From: Adineta steineri
Taxonomy: Eukaryota; Rotifera; Eurotatoria; Adinetida; Adinetidae
DNA: 64,000 nucleotides
Assembly (NCBI GenBank): GCA_905250115.1
Contig: CAJNOI010000075.1
Coordinates: 119,854 to 183,853 of the forward strand
Reading direction: 5' to 3'
The notes under the pieces are model-generated. The model saw nothing but the letters and a program-made list of their open reading frames with translations, did no database searches and had not been told where the DNA came from. How positions within the stretch are numbered: position 1 is the stretch's first letter; every line of letters starts with the position of its first letter. A program made the translations under genes and the position numbers. Positions 11,036 to 21,721 of the stretch are shown one piece after another.

Positions 11036-12454
11036 ATTAAAGGCGAAGAATTGACTGACGAAAATCTTCGATCAACTTATTTGAAGGTCCCATTACTCAA
11101 TTTAACGGAAGCTATTAAGAAAACAACAAGCTCCGGTAAATATATGTCATCTTGTCCAACCGGCGTCACTTCACATACTACAACACCATTTGGATTGACA
11201 CCTGACGATTTAGCTGCGATAAAAGCGTATACTTCTGCGTGTGGTCTATATAGAGACCTTAATGCAGCTCTTCGAACTGAAAAAATCGAAAAGATTCAAC
11301 CTTGGTTTTCTTATTTAAAACTCTTCGATACTGCAATCAACAAAATACCTCCAATAAAACGTCGTTATTGTCGTGGAATAACAGTTTCTCCGAACAGTTC
11401 GTACACAGTTGGTACTGTTATAACTTGGGTAAGTAAAGTGACAGAAAAAACTGAAAAATAAAAATCGAATTGTATGTATTAGAACTTTAAACCTTTTCAG
11501 AGCAAGAAGTACTATTTATTTTTTCTTAAGCTTACTTTGTTTTATATTCTTGATAGTGGGGTGTTACATCAGTATCTACTGAGCCAGCTACATGCCAGAG
11601 CTTTGGAAGTAGTGGCACTTTATACAACATTAACTCTGTTTCGGCAAGAAATATAACAAACTATTCCGCAATTCCTTCCGAAGCTGAATCAATTTTATTA
11701 CCGGGCACTAAAGTAAAAATTACCAAAATGGAACATGATTCAACGAAGGATGTTCATGTAATTGAGGTGGAAGAGATTTCATCTAATTCTACTGGTAAAT
11801 CTATTTTCTTGAAATTTATTTGTTTTAATATAAAGAGTTCAAGAGTCAGACAAGATTAAAAATTAACTTATGTAAATAAAATATGAGAAGTGAATAACTC
11901 GAAGCAATTCTTCAAAATAGCAGTGTAAATAAACTGATAAAGTCATGAAAATTTTTAGATGGAAACGTGACTGTCAAATCAACAACCACAACAACAACAA
12001 GATCAACATCCACAACAACGACAAGACNNNNNNNNNNGACAAGACGAACAACCACAACAACAACAAGATCAACATCCACAACAATATCGACAACGAAATC
12101 ACAATTAACATTGACGTCGACACTACCGTTAGATTTAATACCTATTCTACCATTGAGTCGAGCTACAAGTAACGAAAGGTAACTAAATATACCATTACAC
12201 ACATCAAAAGTCATACGAAAAAATTCTAAAGTTCTGTTTAACATTAGTTTGAGAGATATCCTTCCCATATGTAATCAAAAAGCATCTAACATTAGAACTA
12301 GTGTGAACAAAAAACTACAATAGTTCAAATAAAATAGAATATTTTAATATATGAAAAGTTTTACTATCACATGTTCCGTTATTGTAGGACAACTCTAATA
12401 ACCATTATGGCTAGTCTTATCTTCGTCTTCACAATATCTCTACACTTGTTTTAA
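11036..12454 (+). CDS. GPI-anchored arginine ADP-ribosyltransferase, copy A
   Basis: Exons 11036-11428, 11557-11794, 11959-12178 and 12388-12454 stay in frame, even counting the 10 Ns (about 305 aa visible). The fold has the animal mono-ART marks: DLAAIKAYTS and LNAALR helices, KRRYCRG with the NAD-binding Arg, then W-WGVTSVST for the S-T-S motif, and EAESILLPGTKVKI with the ExE pair of arginine-specific enzymes. It would transfer ADP-ribose from NAD+ to arginines on extracellular or surface proteins. A Thr/Ser-rich stalk follows, then a hydrophobic end (LITIMASLIFVFTISLHLF) directly before the stop, as in GPI-anchored ARTs. The first exon shown begins after the acceptor TTTACAG with an Ile codon, so an upstream start and signal-peptide exon must exist. 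I could not identify it. The stalk is much longer than in copy B. Confidence 0.8.
12028..12037. other. Assembly gap (10 Ns)
   Basis: Ten undetermined bases inside the ACA/AGA-rich Thr stalk repeat of copy A. The repeat on both sides (ACAACCACAACAACAACAAG and relatives) suggests the assembler could not size it, so the true stalk length is unknown. Confidence 0.95.
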
Positions 12455-12590
12455 CTATTCTCCATTATTTTATGAACTTCTCGATCGATTACAGATTAAG
12501 AACTATTGAACGAATTTATTTGATGTTTTGCTGTTATTGAACGTTATTAAAGTTTTGTGAATACTTTTAATATTCGATCATTACGAATGG

Positions 12591-13209
12591 CGCAACAATT
12601 CACACGAATGGTTTTTATATTCATCTTAGTTTTTTTATATGTTGCCATTTTTATCGAAATGGAATAGATTTTATTTTAATTTTTGAAAAAAGAAATGATT
12701 ATTTGATTATATTTATCTATCGTTCTTGTTTAACTTGTTTGTCAAATAAGGAAATATTTAATGAAAGTTACTAATTATCGTAACGTTTAATAGTAAGATC
12801 ATTTATAACAAGTATTCGGCATAAAATATTGGAATGATTTTTGTCACTTCTAAATTATGTCGGTAAAGTAGTTTAGAATTTGTATTGTAATTATTCTGTG
12901 AATACCGTTTTGTTCATCATAATTTATCAAAGAGAAATATTTCAATCGAAAGTTACATGTATCATGTCGCATCAAGTCAATATAACTAAATAAGCATAAT
13001 CGAAGTTTTTGCAATAGAATATATTTGTGAAGATTCTCTTCTATGCTCCCTTCATAATGTATATTTCGTAAGATAAAAAGCATAAACACACCTCGTAGTC
13101 GAATAGTTATATTCAGGCGAGCGCAAAGAGAGAGAGAGAAGATAGATCATGAATACAAAGGTAGTATGAATCAACCACACCCACACCCTCAAATTATTTA
13201 GATCAAAGT
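12591..13209. other. Spacer between the duplicated units
   Basis: AT-rich with a short GAGAGA tract and a CCACACCCACACCCTC stretch near 13175, which resembles the G/T-rich core of the foldback elements. No supported gene. Confidence 0.4.
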
Positions 13210-14146
13210 AAACCTTTTAGAAAAAATAACGAGTATTCTAGTATTGCTCATTATTAAAATGTTCCATTGATCTGAATACTAATAAAGAATTGAAAGCATA
13301 ATGCACTAGAAAAAATTCATATTGGTTGATTAGCTAATGATAATTCTTTAATGATATAGATAACTTCTTCTACTTCACTACATTTGATAGTCACATTTTA
13401 CTAAAAATATAACATTAACTAAGTTTTCAATTCGTGTCATTCCAAGAAAGCGCAAATTAAATTAAGTTGTATATTATCAATGTTAAATATATTATATTCA
13501 TATATTATTAGTTCAATCGTAAATAATCTATAACTGTTATTCTTTATATACTTTAACTAATTTCTGATCATTCAATGCTTTTTATTTTGTTCTGGATTGT
13601 CGGATGGTTTATATTCGAGGTACATTTACTTTCTTTCGAAAGTTTTTCTCGAAATAATATGTCATTTTGTAGCTGAAACAGAAGTTCAAAAATAAGGAAA
13701 ATCTTTATTAGAAAAGTGTACTTAGTTGATGAAGATTTCAATCAATATAAAAAATCTATAAAAATTGTCGTATTTCTAAGATCTTTCGAATACAAAAAGC
13801 TTTTACGAGAAATAATATATTCCACATATCACCATTGATAGATTCTAATAGATATTTTCATGAAGTTTTTGTTTATATCCAGTCCAAACTTTATAGTACT
13901 GTTTAGTTTCTATAGTTATATAATTAATGGTTCCTTGAATTTCTAATATCATGTATTATAAGAGAGATCAGGCAAAAAGATCTCTACATCCCTATTTATT
14001 GATAAACAAATAAAATCTATGTGTTTTAAGTTTGTATTGACCAATATATAACGAATACTATCAAGTCCATGAAGTTTTTGACATAAAAAAATGAGTTCGT
14101 TTATTAAGTATTACAAATAGTTATTGGTCACTATTTTAGATATTTA

Positions 14147-14610
14147 TACTCTAAAAAAAAGGAGTTTTACCGAACTACCAACAAAAGGTTCTGTAAATGA
14201 CCAGAAGCTTATAAATGCATCGAAAGCTTAGAAAACCAGAACATCAAAATGTGCAGAACCTTCTCTTCCAGAACCATTGTTTGAGCTCCGTACAGCTAAA
14301 AAGTATTCTATAAGGAAATACGAAACATCTGAATGTTCATATTAAATTCTGCGCAAACCAATAGGGTTTAGTACAAAACCATCAGGGTTCCAAAGGATTT
14401 AATAAAAACTTTGAGAGGTTTCGTATGTTCTTACGGAACTCAAAAAATGGTTCTGGAGGAGAAGGTTCAGCTCGTGGATAAAATTCCGAACTATTAAGAA
14501 TTCTGCACATTTTGATGTACTGTTTTTTGAGACTTTTGACACATTTGTAAACTTTTAGTCATTTAAAGAATCTTTTTTAAGGTTCGATAAAACTTTTTGT
14601 TTTCAGAGTA
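14147..14610. mobile_element. MITE with long inverted repeats, TA target site
   Basis: The ends read TACTCTAAAA and, on the opposite strand, TACTCTGAAA. The two halves pair over more than 150 bp, for example ACATCAAAATGTGCAGAA near 14248 against its complement near 14505, and CCTTCTCTTCCAGAACCATT against CCTTCTCCTCCAGAACCATT. It has no coding capacity. If TA is the duplicated target, it is a Tc1/mariner-type non-autonomous element. Copy A lacks it, so it inserted after the duplication (or was lost from A). Its right end is 43 bp from the first recognised exon of copy B. Confidence 0.8.
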
Positions 14611-14652
14611 GTGTTTAATAGTAAAGAAGAAAGAGTTTTTTTATTTCTGCAG

Positions 14653-15959
14653 ATGAAAGGGCAAAAATTGACTGCCGAAAATCTTCGATCAACTTATTTG
14701 AAAGTTCCATTACTCAGTATAACGGAAGCTATTCAGCAAGTACCAAACTCCTGGACGCATCTGTCAATTTGCCCTATCAGCTTACCTCCATATATTACAT
14801 TACCATCTGGATGGACAACTAACGACTTAGCTGCAATAAAAGTGTACACTTCTCCGTGTCGTCTATATGAAGCCCTTAATGAAGCTCTTCGAACTGAAAA
14901 AATCAACGAGATTCGGCCTTGGTTTTCTTATTTGAAACTCTTCGATACTGCAATCAATAAAATACCTCCAGTAAAACGTCGGTATTGTCGCGGAATACGA
15001 GTTGCTCCGAACTATGCGTACACAGTTGGTACTGTTATAACTTGGGTAAGTAGAATGAGAAAACAAAATGATGAAAAAAATTGAACTGTATGTATCAGAA
15101 TTTTAAAGATTTTTCAGAGCAAAAAGTATTATTAATTTTTGCGAAAACTGACTTTGTTTCATATACTTAATAGTGGGGTGTATCATCAGTATCTACGAAC
15201 AGATCTATATGCAAGAACTTTGCAAGCCTTCATAGTGGCGGTTGTTGTGGCAGTCTATATGACATTAAATCTATTTCGGCAAGAAATATAACAAACTATT
15301 CCTTATATCCTGGAGAAGCTGAATCAATTTTATTACCGGGCACTAAAGTAAAAATTATCAAAATAGAACTTGATCCAATGAGCCGTGTTTATGTAATTGA
15401 GGTGGAAGCAATTTCATCTGATTCTACTGGTAAATTTATTTGTTTTAATATAAAGAATAGAAGAGTAAGACACGATTAAAAATTGACTTATGTAAATAAA
15501 AAATGAAAAGTGAATAACTCGAAGCAATTCTTTAAAATAGTAGTGTAAATAAACTGATAGAGTCATGATAATTTCTAGATGGAAACGTGACTGTCAAATC
15601 AACATCCACATCAAAATTAATATCGACACCACCGTTAGATTTAACAGCTGTTCTACCATTGAGTATAGCTACAAGTAACGAAAGGTAACTAAATATCATT
15701 ACACTGATAAAAAGTCATACGAGAAAATTCTAAAGTTCTGTTTAACATTCATTTGAGAGGCAGTCTTTTCATATGTAATTAAAAAGCATCTAATTGTAGA
15801 ACTAGTTTGAACGAGAAAACTACAATATTTCAGATAAATTAAAATATCTCAATATATGAAAATTTTTAATATCACATGTTCTGTTATTGTAGAACAACTC
15901 TAATAACCATTATGGCTAGTCTTATCTTCGTCTTCACATTATCTGTACACTTGTTTTAA
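14653..15959 (+). CDS. GPI-anchored arginine ADP-ribosyltransferase, copy B
   Basis: Exons 14653-15045, 15174-15429, 15579-15684 and 15893-15959 give 273 residues in frame, with introns at the same places as copy A. Catalytic features are kept: LAAIKVYTS, LNEALR, KRRYCRGI with Arg, W-WGVSSVST, and EAESILLPGTKVKI with the ExE. Exon 2 has six more codons than copy A, giving a Gly/Cys-rich loop (SGGCCGSLYD). The stalk is short (about 25 residues) and the hydrophobic GPI-type tail (LITIMASLIFVFTLSVHLF) is intact. Here the first exon begins with ATG straight after the acceptor CTGCAG, so it could in principle start here, but no signal peptide would follow. An upstream exon is more likely, and the MITE lies where that intron should be. 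Confidence 0.78.
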
Positions 15960-16095
15960 CTATTCGCCATTATTATATAAAGTTCTCAAACGACTACAGT
16001 TTTAGAACTATTGAACGAATTTATTTGATGGTTTGATACAATTGTAAGTTATGAAAATTTTGTGAATACTTCTAATGTTCGGTCATTACGAATAT

Positions 16096-17102
16096 AATGT
16101 CACTTAAAGAGATAGGCTTCAATAGTCTTGATATTGTTGTTTGCAGCTACAAGCTTTCAAAAGCGATGGAATTTTCACAGTGTAGAACTATCACTGAGAC
16201 CTTCATTTGTGCAAAGTTCCAAGTCCAAAGTCGAAAATAAGTTTTTTCGATATCCCTGAAGGCGACCACAACAATGGGATATCTCTATATCTTAAAAATA
16301 GAATATTTCAATAATAACAGAGTTTGGAGAAAATCCATTTTAGAATTTTTACTATCTTAATATATTTAACTAAATGAGGTATGAATGAATGAAAATGCGT
16401 GGTATCACCTCAAAAGGTTCCCTCATCAGAGAAGTTCTTAGACTTACAAATCTATGAATAAATCTTTCAAGTTTTGAATGAGAATTTTGTGAATATGTAT
16501 TAATAAAGATGTTCAATAATCGAAATTACTCTTTAATATCAATAATAACATCAAATTAAACAACTCAAACTTTTCTCTTTATATTCATCGCGACATTATT
16601 CGAATGTTATACGATGATTTATATCGTTGATCAGTATTTAATAAATTAATCTTTCTTGAGAGACAAAGAAAATGATAATCACTGTAATAAATCTTTAATC
16701 GATTTATGTGAACGCTCTTTTTGATTAATATAAAAATGGCTTCGAAATGCAAACTAAATATGATTGTATTTATGAAAAATCTTAAACATCAAACGTAAGA
16801 AAACCGAAAGCAACATTAGCAAGTATCTGTGTTAATTATTTTATATTCGAAATTCTCACAATAGTCCATACCGTTAAGATCTATTTATCTACATAGTTTC
16901 AAGTCAAAAATGTAGCCACCTCAGCTCCTATGAAAATATGTCCATTTTAGTTGTATTGCGATATTTTTCATCAACATGATTTCTATACAATATATAACGT
17001 TATGTATTCATCAAAAATAAAATCTTTTGAAATAAATTGTCTTATAGACAATCGGACAATTTTATTACATATAATTCTATTTACATAAATCTTACAAATC
17101 TT
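16096..17102. other. Intergenic, no gene seen
   Basis: Unique AT-rich sequence after the duplication. No supported exon on either strand. Confidence 0.45.
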
Positions 17103-18720
17103 TTATTTTATTTTTTTGTTCTCATAATCATTTTGAATCAAATCATCTGCTAATAATTGTTTTAATTGTTTTAATGTTAATAAATTCTCCACAATATTTT
17201 TCGTAACATATTTACATAATCTTATATCAAGAATATTTAATAATTTTAATTTTCGACATATACAATGAATTGTATCATCATCAACTTGTGTTTCTTTTAA
17301 ATAAAGTCGTCGAATTGTTTTATGAAATGATAATAATGTATCGGTAAATGTACGTGTACGTGTTATACGAAAACAACCATTGAGATTAAGTTCAACTAAA
17401 TTTGGACATAAATCAGGTAGATAACGTACAGATACAAGTCCAAGACATGATGATTGTTCAAATGAGAAAATTTCTAATTGTTGAAGTGAAAAATTCGTTG
17501 TCGAATTTTTCAATGTACATTGAGGAATTTTTAAAAAATCCGCTGTACCTTGAATACTTGTCATTAACATTTCACATTTTGTTAAATAAAGACCTTGAAG
17601 ATTTGTTGGTAAATATGTTATATTTTTACAGGCGATTGGATTATCACGAAAATCATATTTTGATATATATAAATACCGAAGATTTGGATATGATGTTCGA
17701 ACAAAATAACTTAATTGTTCAGTATATGGAGATAATTTTATAAGGTTATTTTTCAATTTTTTTACATTTGGTGCACCAGATATTTTTAATATTTCCGTAC
17801 ATGGACGATTAAAACGACGAAAAAATTTCACTAATACTTGATTTGAATAAGATTTCGTTGATAAATCAATTGTTTTCCATAATGTATCATCATATGCAAT
17901 ACGACGAAATAATTGACAAACACTATAAAACATAAAAATGAGTGAACAAGATATTTAGAAAAATTCAGTATGTATTGAAAACGCCGAAGAAAAAAAGGTC
18001 GAAAAATCAATTTCGATAAAGAAAATGTCGAATGAAAAAATATCGAATGAATGGAAAATAATCTTTTATGAGGAAGGGTGTGGGTATGGGTGAAGGTGGG
18101 TGGGTGTGGGTGTAGGTGAGGGTAGGGTGTGGGTGTATATGTGAGTGTGCGTGAAGGTAGGATGTGGGTGGGAGTCTGGGTGTGAGCGTTTTTATTTTTA
18201 TTCTACCTACACCTACAGTAGTGACGTATCCAGGATTTGACTGGTGGCTTGGCAATGCCTTACGATTCTCATTTAAATTCATCGACAATGTAGTAAAAAA
18301 ATAAAGTACCTGGTAAGAATTTTTCTCGGTAGCCTGACAAACAATGGCAGTAGCCTGGCAATGCCAGGCCTTAGATACGCACTAACCCACACCCTCAGTA
18401 TCGTTTAATAATAACATCTTAAAGTTTCGACATTTCCCACGGGCAGCATTATTGTTTTCGATGAATTTTTGCGTCGATATTTATTTTTCGATCTTTTTTC
18501 GTTCGGCAATTTTTTTCGTCAATATTTTTTCTTGCGGCGTTTTCCCTGTAAATCATAAATTCAAATAAACTAACCCAGCAACAAGAATAAGTTCTTCTGT
18601 AGAAAAATTTTTAAATAAATAAAGAAGTGTTTCTTCAGGTAATTGAAAGATTAGACCATCTTGTTCGATAATTTCTTCACGTTGTTCTTTCTTTCGTTTT
18701 TTACGGAATTTTAAACTCAT
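17103..18720 (-). CDS. F-box / leucine-rich-repeat protein (FBXL12-like)
   Basis: Exon 1 is 18575-18720 and exon 2 is 17103-17922, joined with one codon split (GG + T) across a 652-bp intron; 321 aa. After a basic N-terminus comes an F-box at about residues 20-65: IFQLPEETLLYLFKNFSTEE, then VCQLFRRIAYDDTLWKTIDL spanning the join. Leucine-rich repeats follow (YPNLRYLYIS; LPTNLQGLYLTKCEM; CPNLVELNLNGC; IRRLYLKETQVDD; LNILDIRLC). F-box/LRR proteins bring substrates to SCF (Skp1-Cullin1) ubiquitin ligases. Spacing and wording of the first repeats resemble vertebrate FBXL12, but the assignment is tentative. The ATG at 18720 follows the acceptor TATATTTCAG directly and sits 17 bp after the upstream gene's stop. 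Confidence 0.8.
17977..18544. mobile_element. Intronic foldback element with telomere-like G/T core
   Basis: Ends are GAAAACGCCG (17977-17986) and its exact complement CGGCGTTTTC (18535-18544). Both arms carry repeated TCGA motifs (GTCGAAAAA, ATCGAATG and similar). The left arm leads into about 130 bp of G/T-rich repeats of the type GGGTGTGGGTG (18075-18188). A second element is nested at 18216-18384. It lies in the F-box gene intron and has no coding capacity. Related in design to 2719-2929. Confidence 0.65.
18216..18384. mobile_element. Nested hAT-like MITE
   Basis: Left end CAGTAGTGACGTATCCAGG and right end, read from the other strand, TAGTGCGTATCTAAGGCC are inverted versions of one another. 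The inner arms repeat TGGCAATGCC on both sides. CAGTGGCG(T/G)ATCCAGG-type ends are common in hAT elements. I could not see a clean 8-bp target duplication. Confidence 0.45.
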
Positions 18721-18737
18721 CTGAAATATAGACAAAA
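18721..18737 (-). promoter_or_regulatory. 17-bp intercistronic splice-acceptor region
   Basis: Between the ISY1-like stop and the F-box ATG the minus strand reads TTTTGTCTATATTTCAG and is followed at once by ATG. This is a pyrimidine-rich tract with an AG, as used for spliced-leader addition, and leaves no room for a promoter or a normal 3' end. Confidence 0.6.
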
Positions 18738-19457
18738 TTAATCAGAATCAGAATAATCAACAAGAGATTTATTCGGAAATGATTTAATAGTATCAAACAC
18801 GGGTGAAAATACTGGTTCGTATTCATTCATTGATAGAAGTGGTAGATCAGGTTTTTTATTAAAAAAATCATCCAAACTTTCAATTTCTAAAGACAAACAA
18901 ATGTATTATTTCTTATACATATATTAAAATTATGCATACGATTGGTTGATTTCTTTGAATAAAAATCAATTTGTTTTTCGACTGGAATTGTTTTTACGAG
19001 AATATTAACATTACTTCCGAATTCTAATTGACCTATTTTTCTTCGAAAATTTTTATGTTCATTTTCTAATTCGGATATTTGTTTGTACATTGATTCAACT
19101 TTTTCATCGGTATAACGTACTGATGTTGTTTGCTAAACAAAAAAATACATTATATAATGAGAAAAAAAACGAGATTAAACATACAGCTAATGTCATATGA
19201 ATTTCTTGTTCAATAATTGGTAACCATCGACGAAGTTCATCAACAGTATGAATTTGTGACTAAAAATAAATAATAAAATTAGATATTTTAGTTATTCAAA
19301 ACTAAACTTACTAAATGTGGTCGTTTAGGTTTGGCTGTATGAAAAGAGATAAAAACAATTAAAAATATTGAATATATTTGAAATATATACGTGGATTTGA
19401 TTTTAATAAATATAAACGATTTAATTCATTTTTTTGTTTTTCTTTATTACGAGCCAT
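18738..19457 (-). CDS. ISY1-like protein (divergent)
   Basis: Five exons: 19391-19457, 19312-19334 (23 nt), 19185-19259, 18940-19132 and 18738-18886. They total 507 bp in frame (168 aa). The N-terminus follows the pattern of the spliceosome factor ISY1: MARNKEK, then KPKRPHL, then LRRWLPIIEQEI and LAQ, followed by a coiled-coil stretch (ESMYKQISELENEHKNFRRK, then IGQLEFG) where ISY1 has its NDEINKLLREKGHWE segment. The remainder (ESLDDFFNKKP...SDSD) does not match ISY1, and the protein is shorter than the usual 285 aa. It may be a truncated or diverged paralog, or a different short coiled-coil protein. The gene is the upstream member of a tightly spaced pair with the F-box gene. Confidence 0.6.
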
Positions 19458-19596
19458 TTCATAGATACTTACTCTACTCAATCAATTGAACTAAATTTCT
19501 CTTTCTTTCAATTGATATCCAATGAAAACGTCATTGAATAATTATACATATGATGGCGCTACTTTTCATTCGAAATATCGTTTAGTTTTTTGATAT

Positions 19597-19809
19597 ATGC
19601 ACATATATATGTCCTCATCAAAATATCCACAATACTTCTATGGTGATATTGAATTTCCAACGATTAAACTTGAAAAGAATATAGAACATAATTGTGAATT
19701 AGATGGGTTTTTTCAATTTTATTGTTCTTTTATAACAAAACAATCAAACAAATATATTGCACGACTACCTATATTTGATCAATGTTTATCCTCGATGACT
19801 GATATTTAA
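19597..19809 (+). CDS. Possible small protein (70 aa or less)
   Basis: Open frame divergent from the ISY1-like gene. Starts at 19597 or 19609 (MSSSKYPQYFYGDIEF...). Composition looks protein-like, with mixed charged, aromatic and Cys residues and no low complexity, but I recognise no family and see no further exons. It starts 139 bp from the divergent start codon. It may be a genuine small gene or chance. Confidence 0.35.
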   Translation: MHIYMSSSKYPQYFYGDIEFPTIKLEKNIEHNCELDGFFQFYCSFITKQSNKYIARLPIFDQCLSSMTDI

Positions 19810-20391
19810 AGAAAACGAATGTTATTTTTATCTTCTATTTTATGGTTAAAGTTAATAGTGTTGCATTTAATTGCTAAAGTTATATTAATGAAATGAGTAT
19901 TTGATTTATTCATGTAAACTGCTAAAACAATATTTATGATATTGCATATCATCTAATCGATATCGAATCGTTTTCCAAATGAGTTAGTAATAGTTTATGG
20001 TAGATAGAATAAACTAACAACAACTGTTTACGTATCGATATTGATAGAAATATGTGTTTATATTGACTTGTAACAGAAAAACAATGCCGCTGGTCATAAG
20101 TTACATATAGTTTTTTTCTAGCTGATTATGTTACTGATTGAGACTATTAGATTTTTAAAATAGATAGGAAAATCGTTACAGTATCGTACTTTAACTTCTG
20201 CTATGCATACAAACAAAATTATATTGTAAATTAAAACTTGATCTTTATTTCATTTTGATAGTTATGCCTAAATATCATAGACTAATGATAAAATTCCGAG
20301 AAATGCTCGTCCAAAATCTTTATTAATTCAAAATCTGCTAATATAAGATAAAATCTACGGAATGAGATTGATTTAATTGATGTTATAAACT
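19810..20391. other. Intergenic, no gene seen
   Basis: AT-rich DNA between the small ORF and the last exon of the first GST. It probably contains that gene's 3' end. Nothing else is visible. Confidence 0.45.
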
Positions 20392-21225
20392 TTATTTTTC
20401 TTCAAGTACTTTTCCAGCAAATTTAGCCACTAAAAAGAAAATAAAAAAAATGTATATTCATGTAACACATTTACTATAATTAATTATTTACTTTTAGAAT
20501 TGATTGGTAATTGAGCATGTGCTTTTGTTATATAATCTCCTACTCTTGGTAATTCACGAATTGTTTTCATAAACTGTTTGATGTTAGAAAATTTATCAAC
20601 TAAAGTATGTTCTTCATCCATTGCTAAATTAGCATCGATATACTCATATAACTGAAAATCAGCTACAGTTGGATGATCACCAACAGCAAACTTAGTTTTA
20701 TGTTTTCCAAAATAATCATCGAACTTTTTTAACTCTTCAGATATAACTGTGTCAACGCAGTTTTTTCTTCCTTCTTTGGTTGCTCCTTCTGGGCCATAAG
20801 CTACGGGTGCTGTTTTCATCCGAAAGTCATGGGCTTGTTCACAGAGCATCATTACATGTGCTTCTTCAGTTGGAGTCTTTCCCATGAGATTTGCTTTTCG
20901 TCCAATATAATATAAAATAGCTCTAGACTGAGTCATCTTCAAATCACCATCAAATAAATATGGTAAATTTGGAAAATCTAAAAATATTAAAATTATAATA
21001 ATGAAAGAAAAGAATATGAGCTTTTAATTATTTACCAAGACCCTGACTTTGTTTTACGCTAAACCATTCATCTAGACTAAATTCTGGACCTTCACCTTGT
21101 TGGTAAAGTTTTTCTGTATACGGTGTGTTAGAGTAATGTAAAGCCAAACGAATTGGTTCAGCTAATCCACGAATTGCCCAATAGCCAAGTACAAGTTGAT
21201 TTTTCTCCGTATCTGATGCAGACAT
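20392..21225 (-). CDS. Glutathione S-transferase, mu class, copy 1
   Basis: Exons 21036-21225, 20492-20977 and 20392-20429 give 237 aa. Mu-class marks: LVLGYWAIRG with the catalytic Tyr, LDFPNLPYLFDGDLKMTQS (GSH-binding, with the cis-Pro and Gln-Ser), ILYYIGRK, and the C-terminal VADFQLYEYID helix. The enzyme is cytosolic and conjugates glutathione to electrophiles. The last exon is tiny (38 nt). It is accepted because splicing yields NSKMAKFAGKVLEEK, the same ending as the intronless copy 7 (NGKMAKFGGK) and vertebrate mu GSTs (SKMA). Reading through the donor would give a shorter ending. A TATA-containing promoter lies 132 bp upstream. The H-site segment (KTAPVAYGPEG; NCVDTVISEE; ANLAMDEEHTL) matches copy 6 far better than its neighbour copy 2. 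Confidence 0.92.
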
Positions 21226-21356
21226 TTTTTTCAGTTTATACTTTTAGAAAACAATCTAAAACGCAAATAAGTAGAAGAAACAACAAAGTATTTGGCACGT
21301 ATGTCTCGATAAATAACAGCAAGGGTGCGTGAGCCACAAGTGCATCATGTGACTTT

Positions 21357-21364
21357 TATTTATA
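21357..21364 (-). promoter_or_regulatory. TATA box, GST copy 1
   Basis: TATAAATA on the minus strand, within CGTATAAATAAAAGTCACA, 132 bp before the ATG. The same block recurs before copies 2-6. Confidence 0.7.
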
Positions 21365-21721
21365 CGAAAAAAGCGTATTGCCAATAAAGGTAGCTGTCGA
21401 TTTGTTTTTCTCTTATACACGTCATCTTATTTATGAAGTGAATATGAAATCATCATATGTTATTAATATTCTTTTTAAAACACATATAACGAATATCGAG
21501 TTATTTTAATAAATGAATACGATAAACGTCATAATAGAGAAGCGCAACTTCTCTTTATTGCTCAGGAATAAACATTATTTTATTTTGACAGTTAAGATTA
21601 AATATAAAATACTAATGATAAAATTCAGCAACAATCGCGTGCAAAATCTTCATTAGTTAAAAATTCGCTAATATAAGATAAAATCTACGGAATAATACTG
21701 ATTTAATTGATGTTATGAACT

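Larger units (their letters stand above)
9170..12590 (+). repeat. Tandem duplication unit A (ADP-ribosyltransferase gene)
   Basis: First copy of a duplicated block whose second copy is 13210-16095. The 5' flanks match over long stretches, for example TAATGCACTAGAAAAAATT and CTAATGATAATTCTTTAATG at about 9245/9280 and 13300/13335, as do the gene bodies and the first 130 bp or so after the stops. This copy has about 850 bp (roughly 10030-10880) missing from copy B. Boundaries are approximate. Confidence 0.75.
13210..16095 (+). repeat. Tandem duplication unit B (ADP-ribosyltransferase gene)
   Basis: Second copy of the block at 9170-12590. It lacks about 850 bp of unit A's upstream region and carries the MITE at 14147-14610. 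The two copies have diverged by many substitutions and small indels, including in the coding exons, so the duplication is not recent. Confidence 0.75.

Noticed and set aside
11945..12268. Poly-Thr, poly-Val and Asn/His-rich ORFs around the N gap
   Set aside because: Different frames of the ACA-repeat stalk of ADP-ribosyltransferase A. Only the frame joined to exons 2 and 4 makes sense.
12850..13089. Minus-strand 79-aa ORF between the duplicated units
   Set aside because: No domain, start context or neighbouring exons; likely chance in AT-rich DNA.
18007..18288. Minus-strand 93-aa ORF rich in His/Pro/Thr
   Set aside because: Translation of the G/T-rich core of the intronic foldback element.
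20484..20491. GST reading frames ending in SKSK (or SKRK/NKGR) at the end of exon 2
   Set aside because: These read through a GTAAAT or GTAGAT donor. Splicing to the 38-nt exon gives the KMAKFGGK ending found in copy 7 and in vertebrate mu GSTs.
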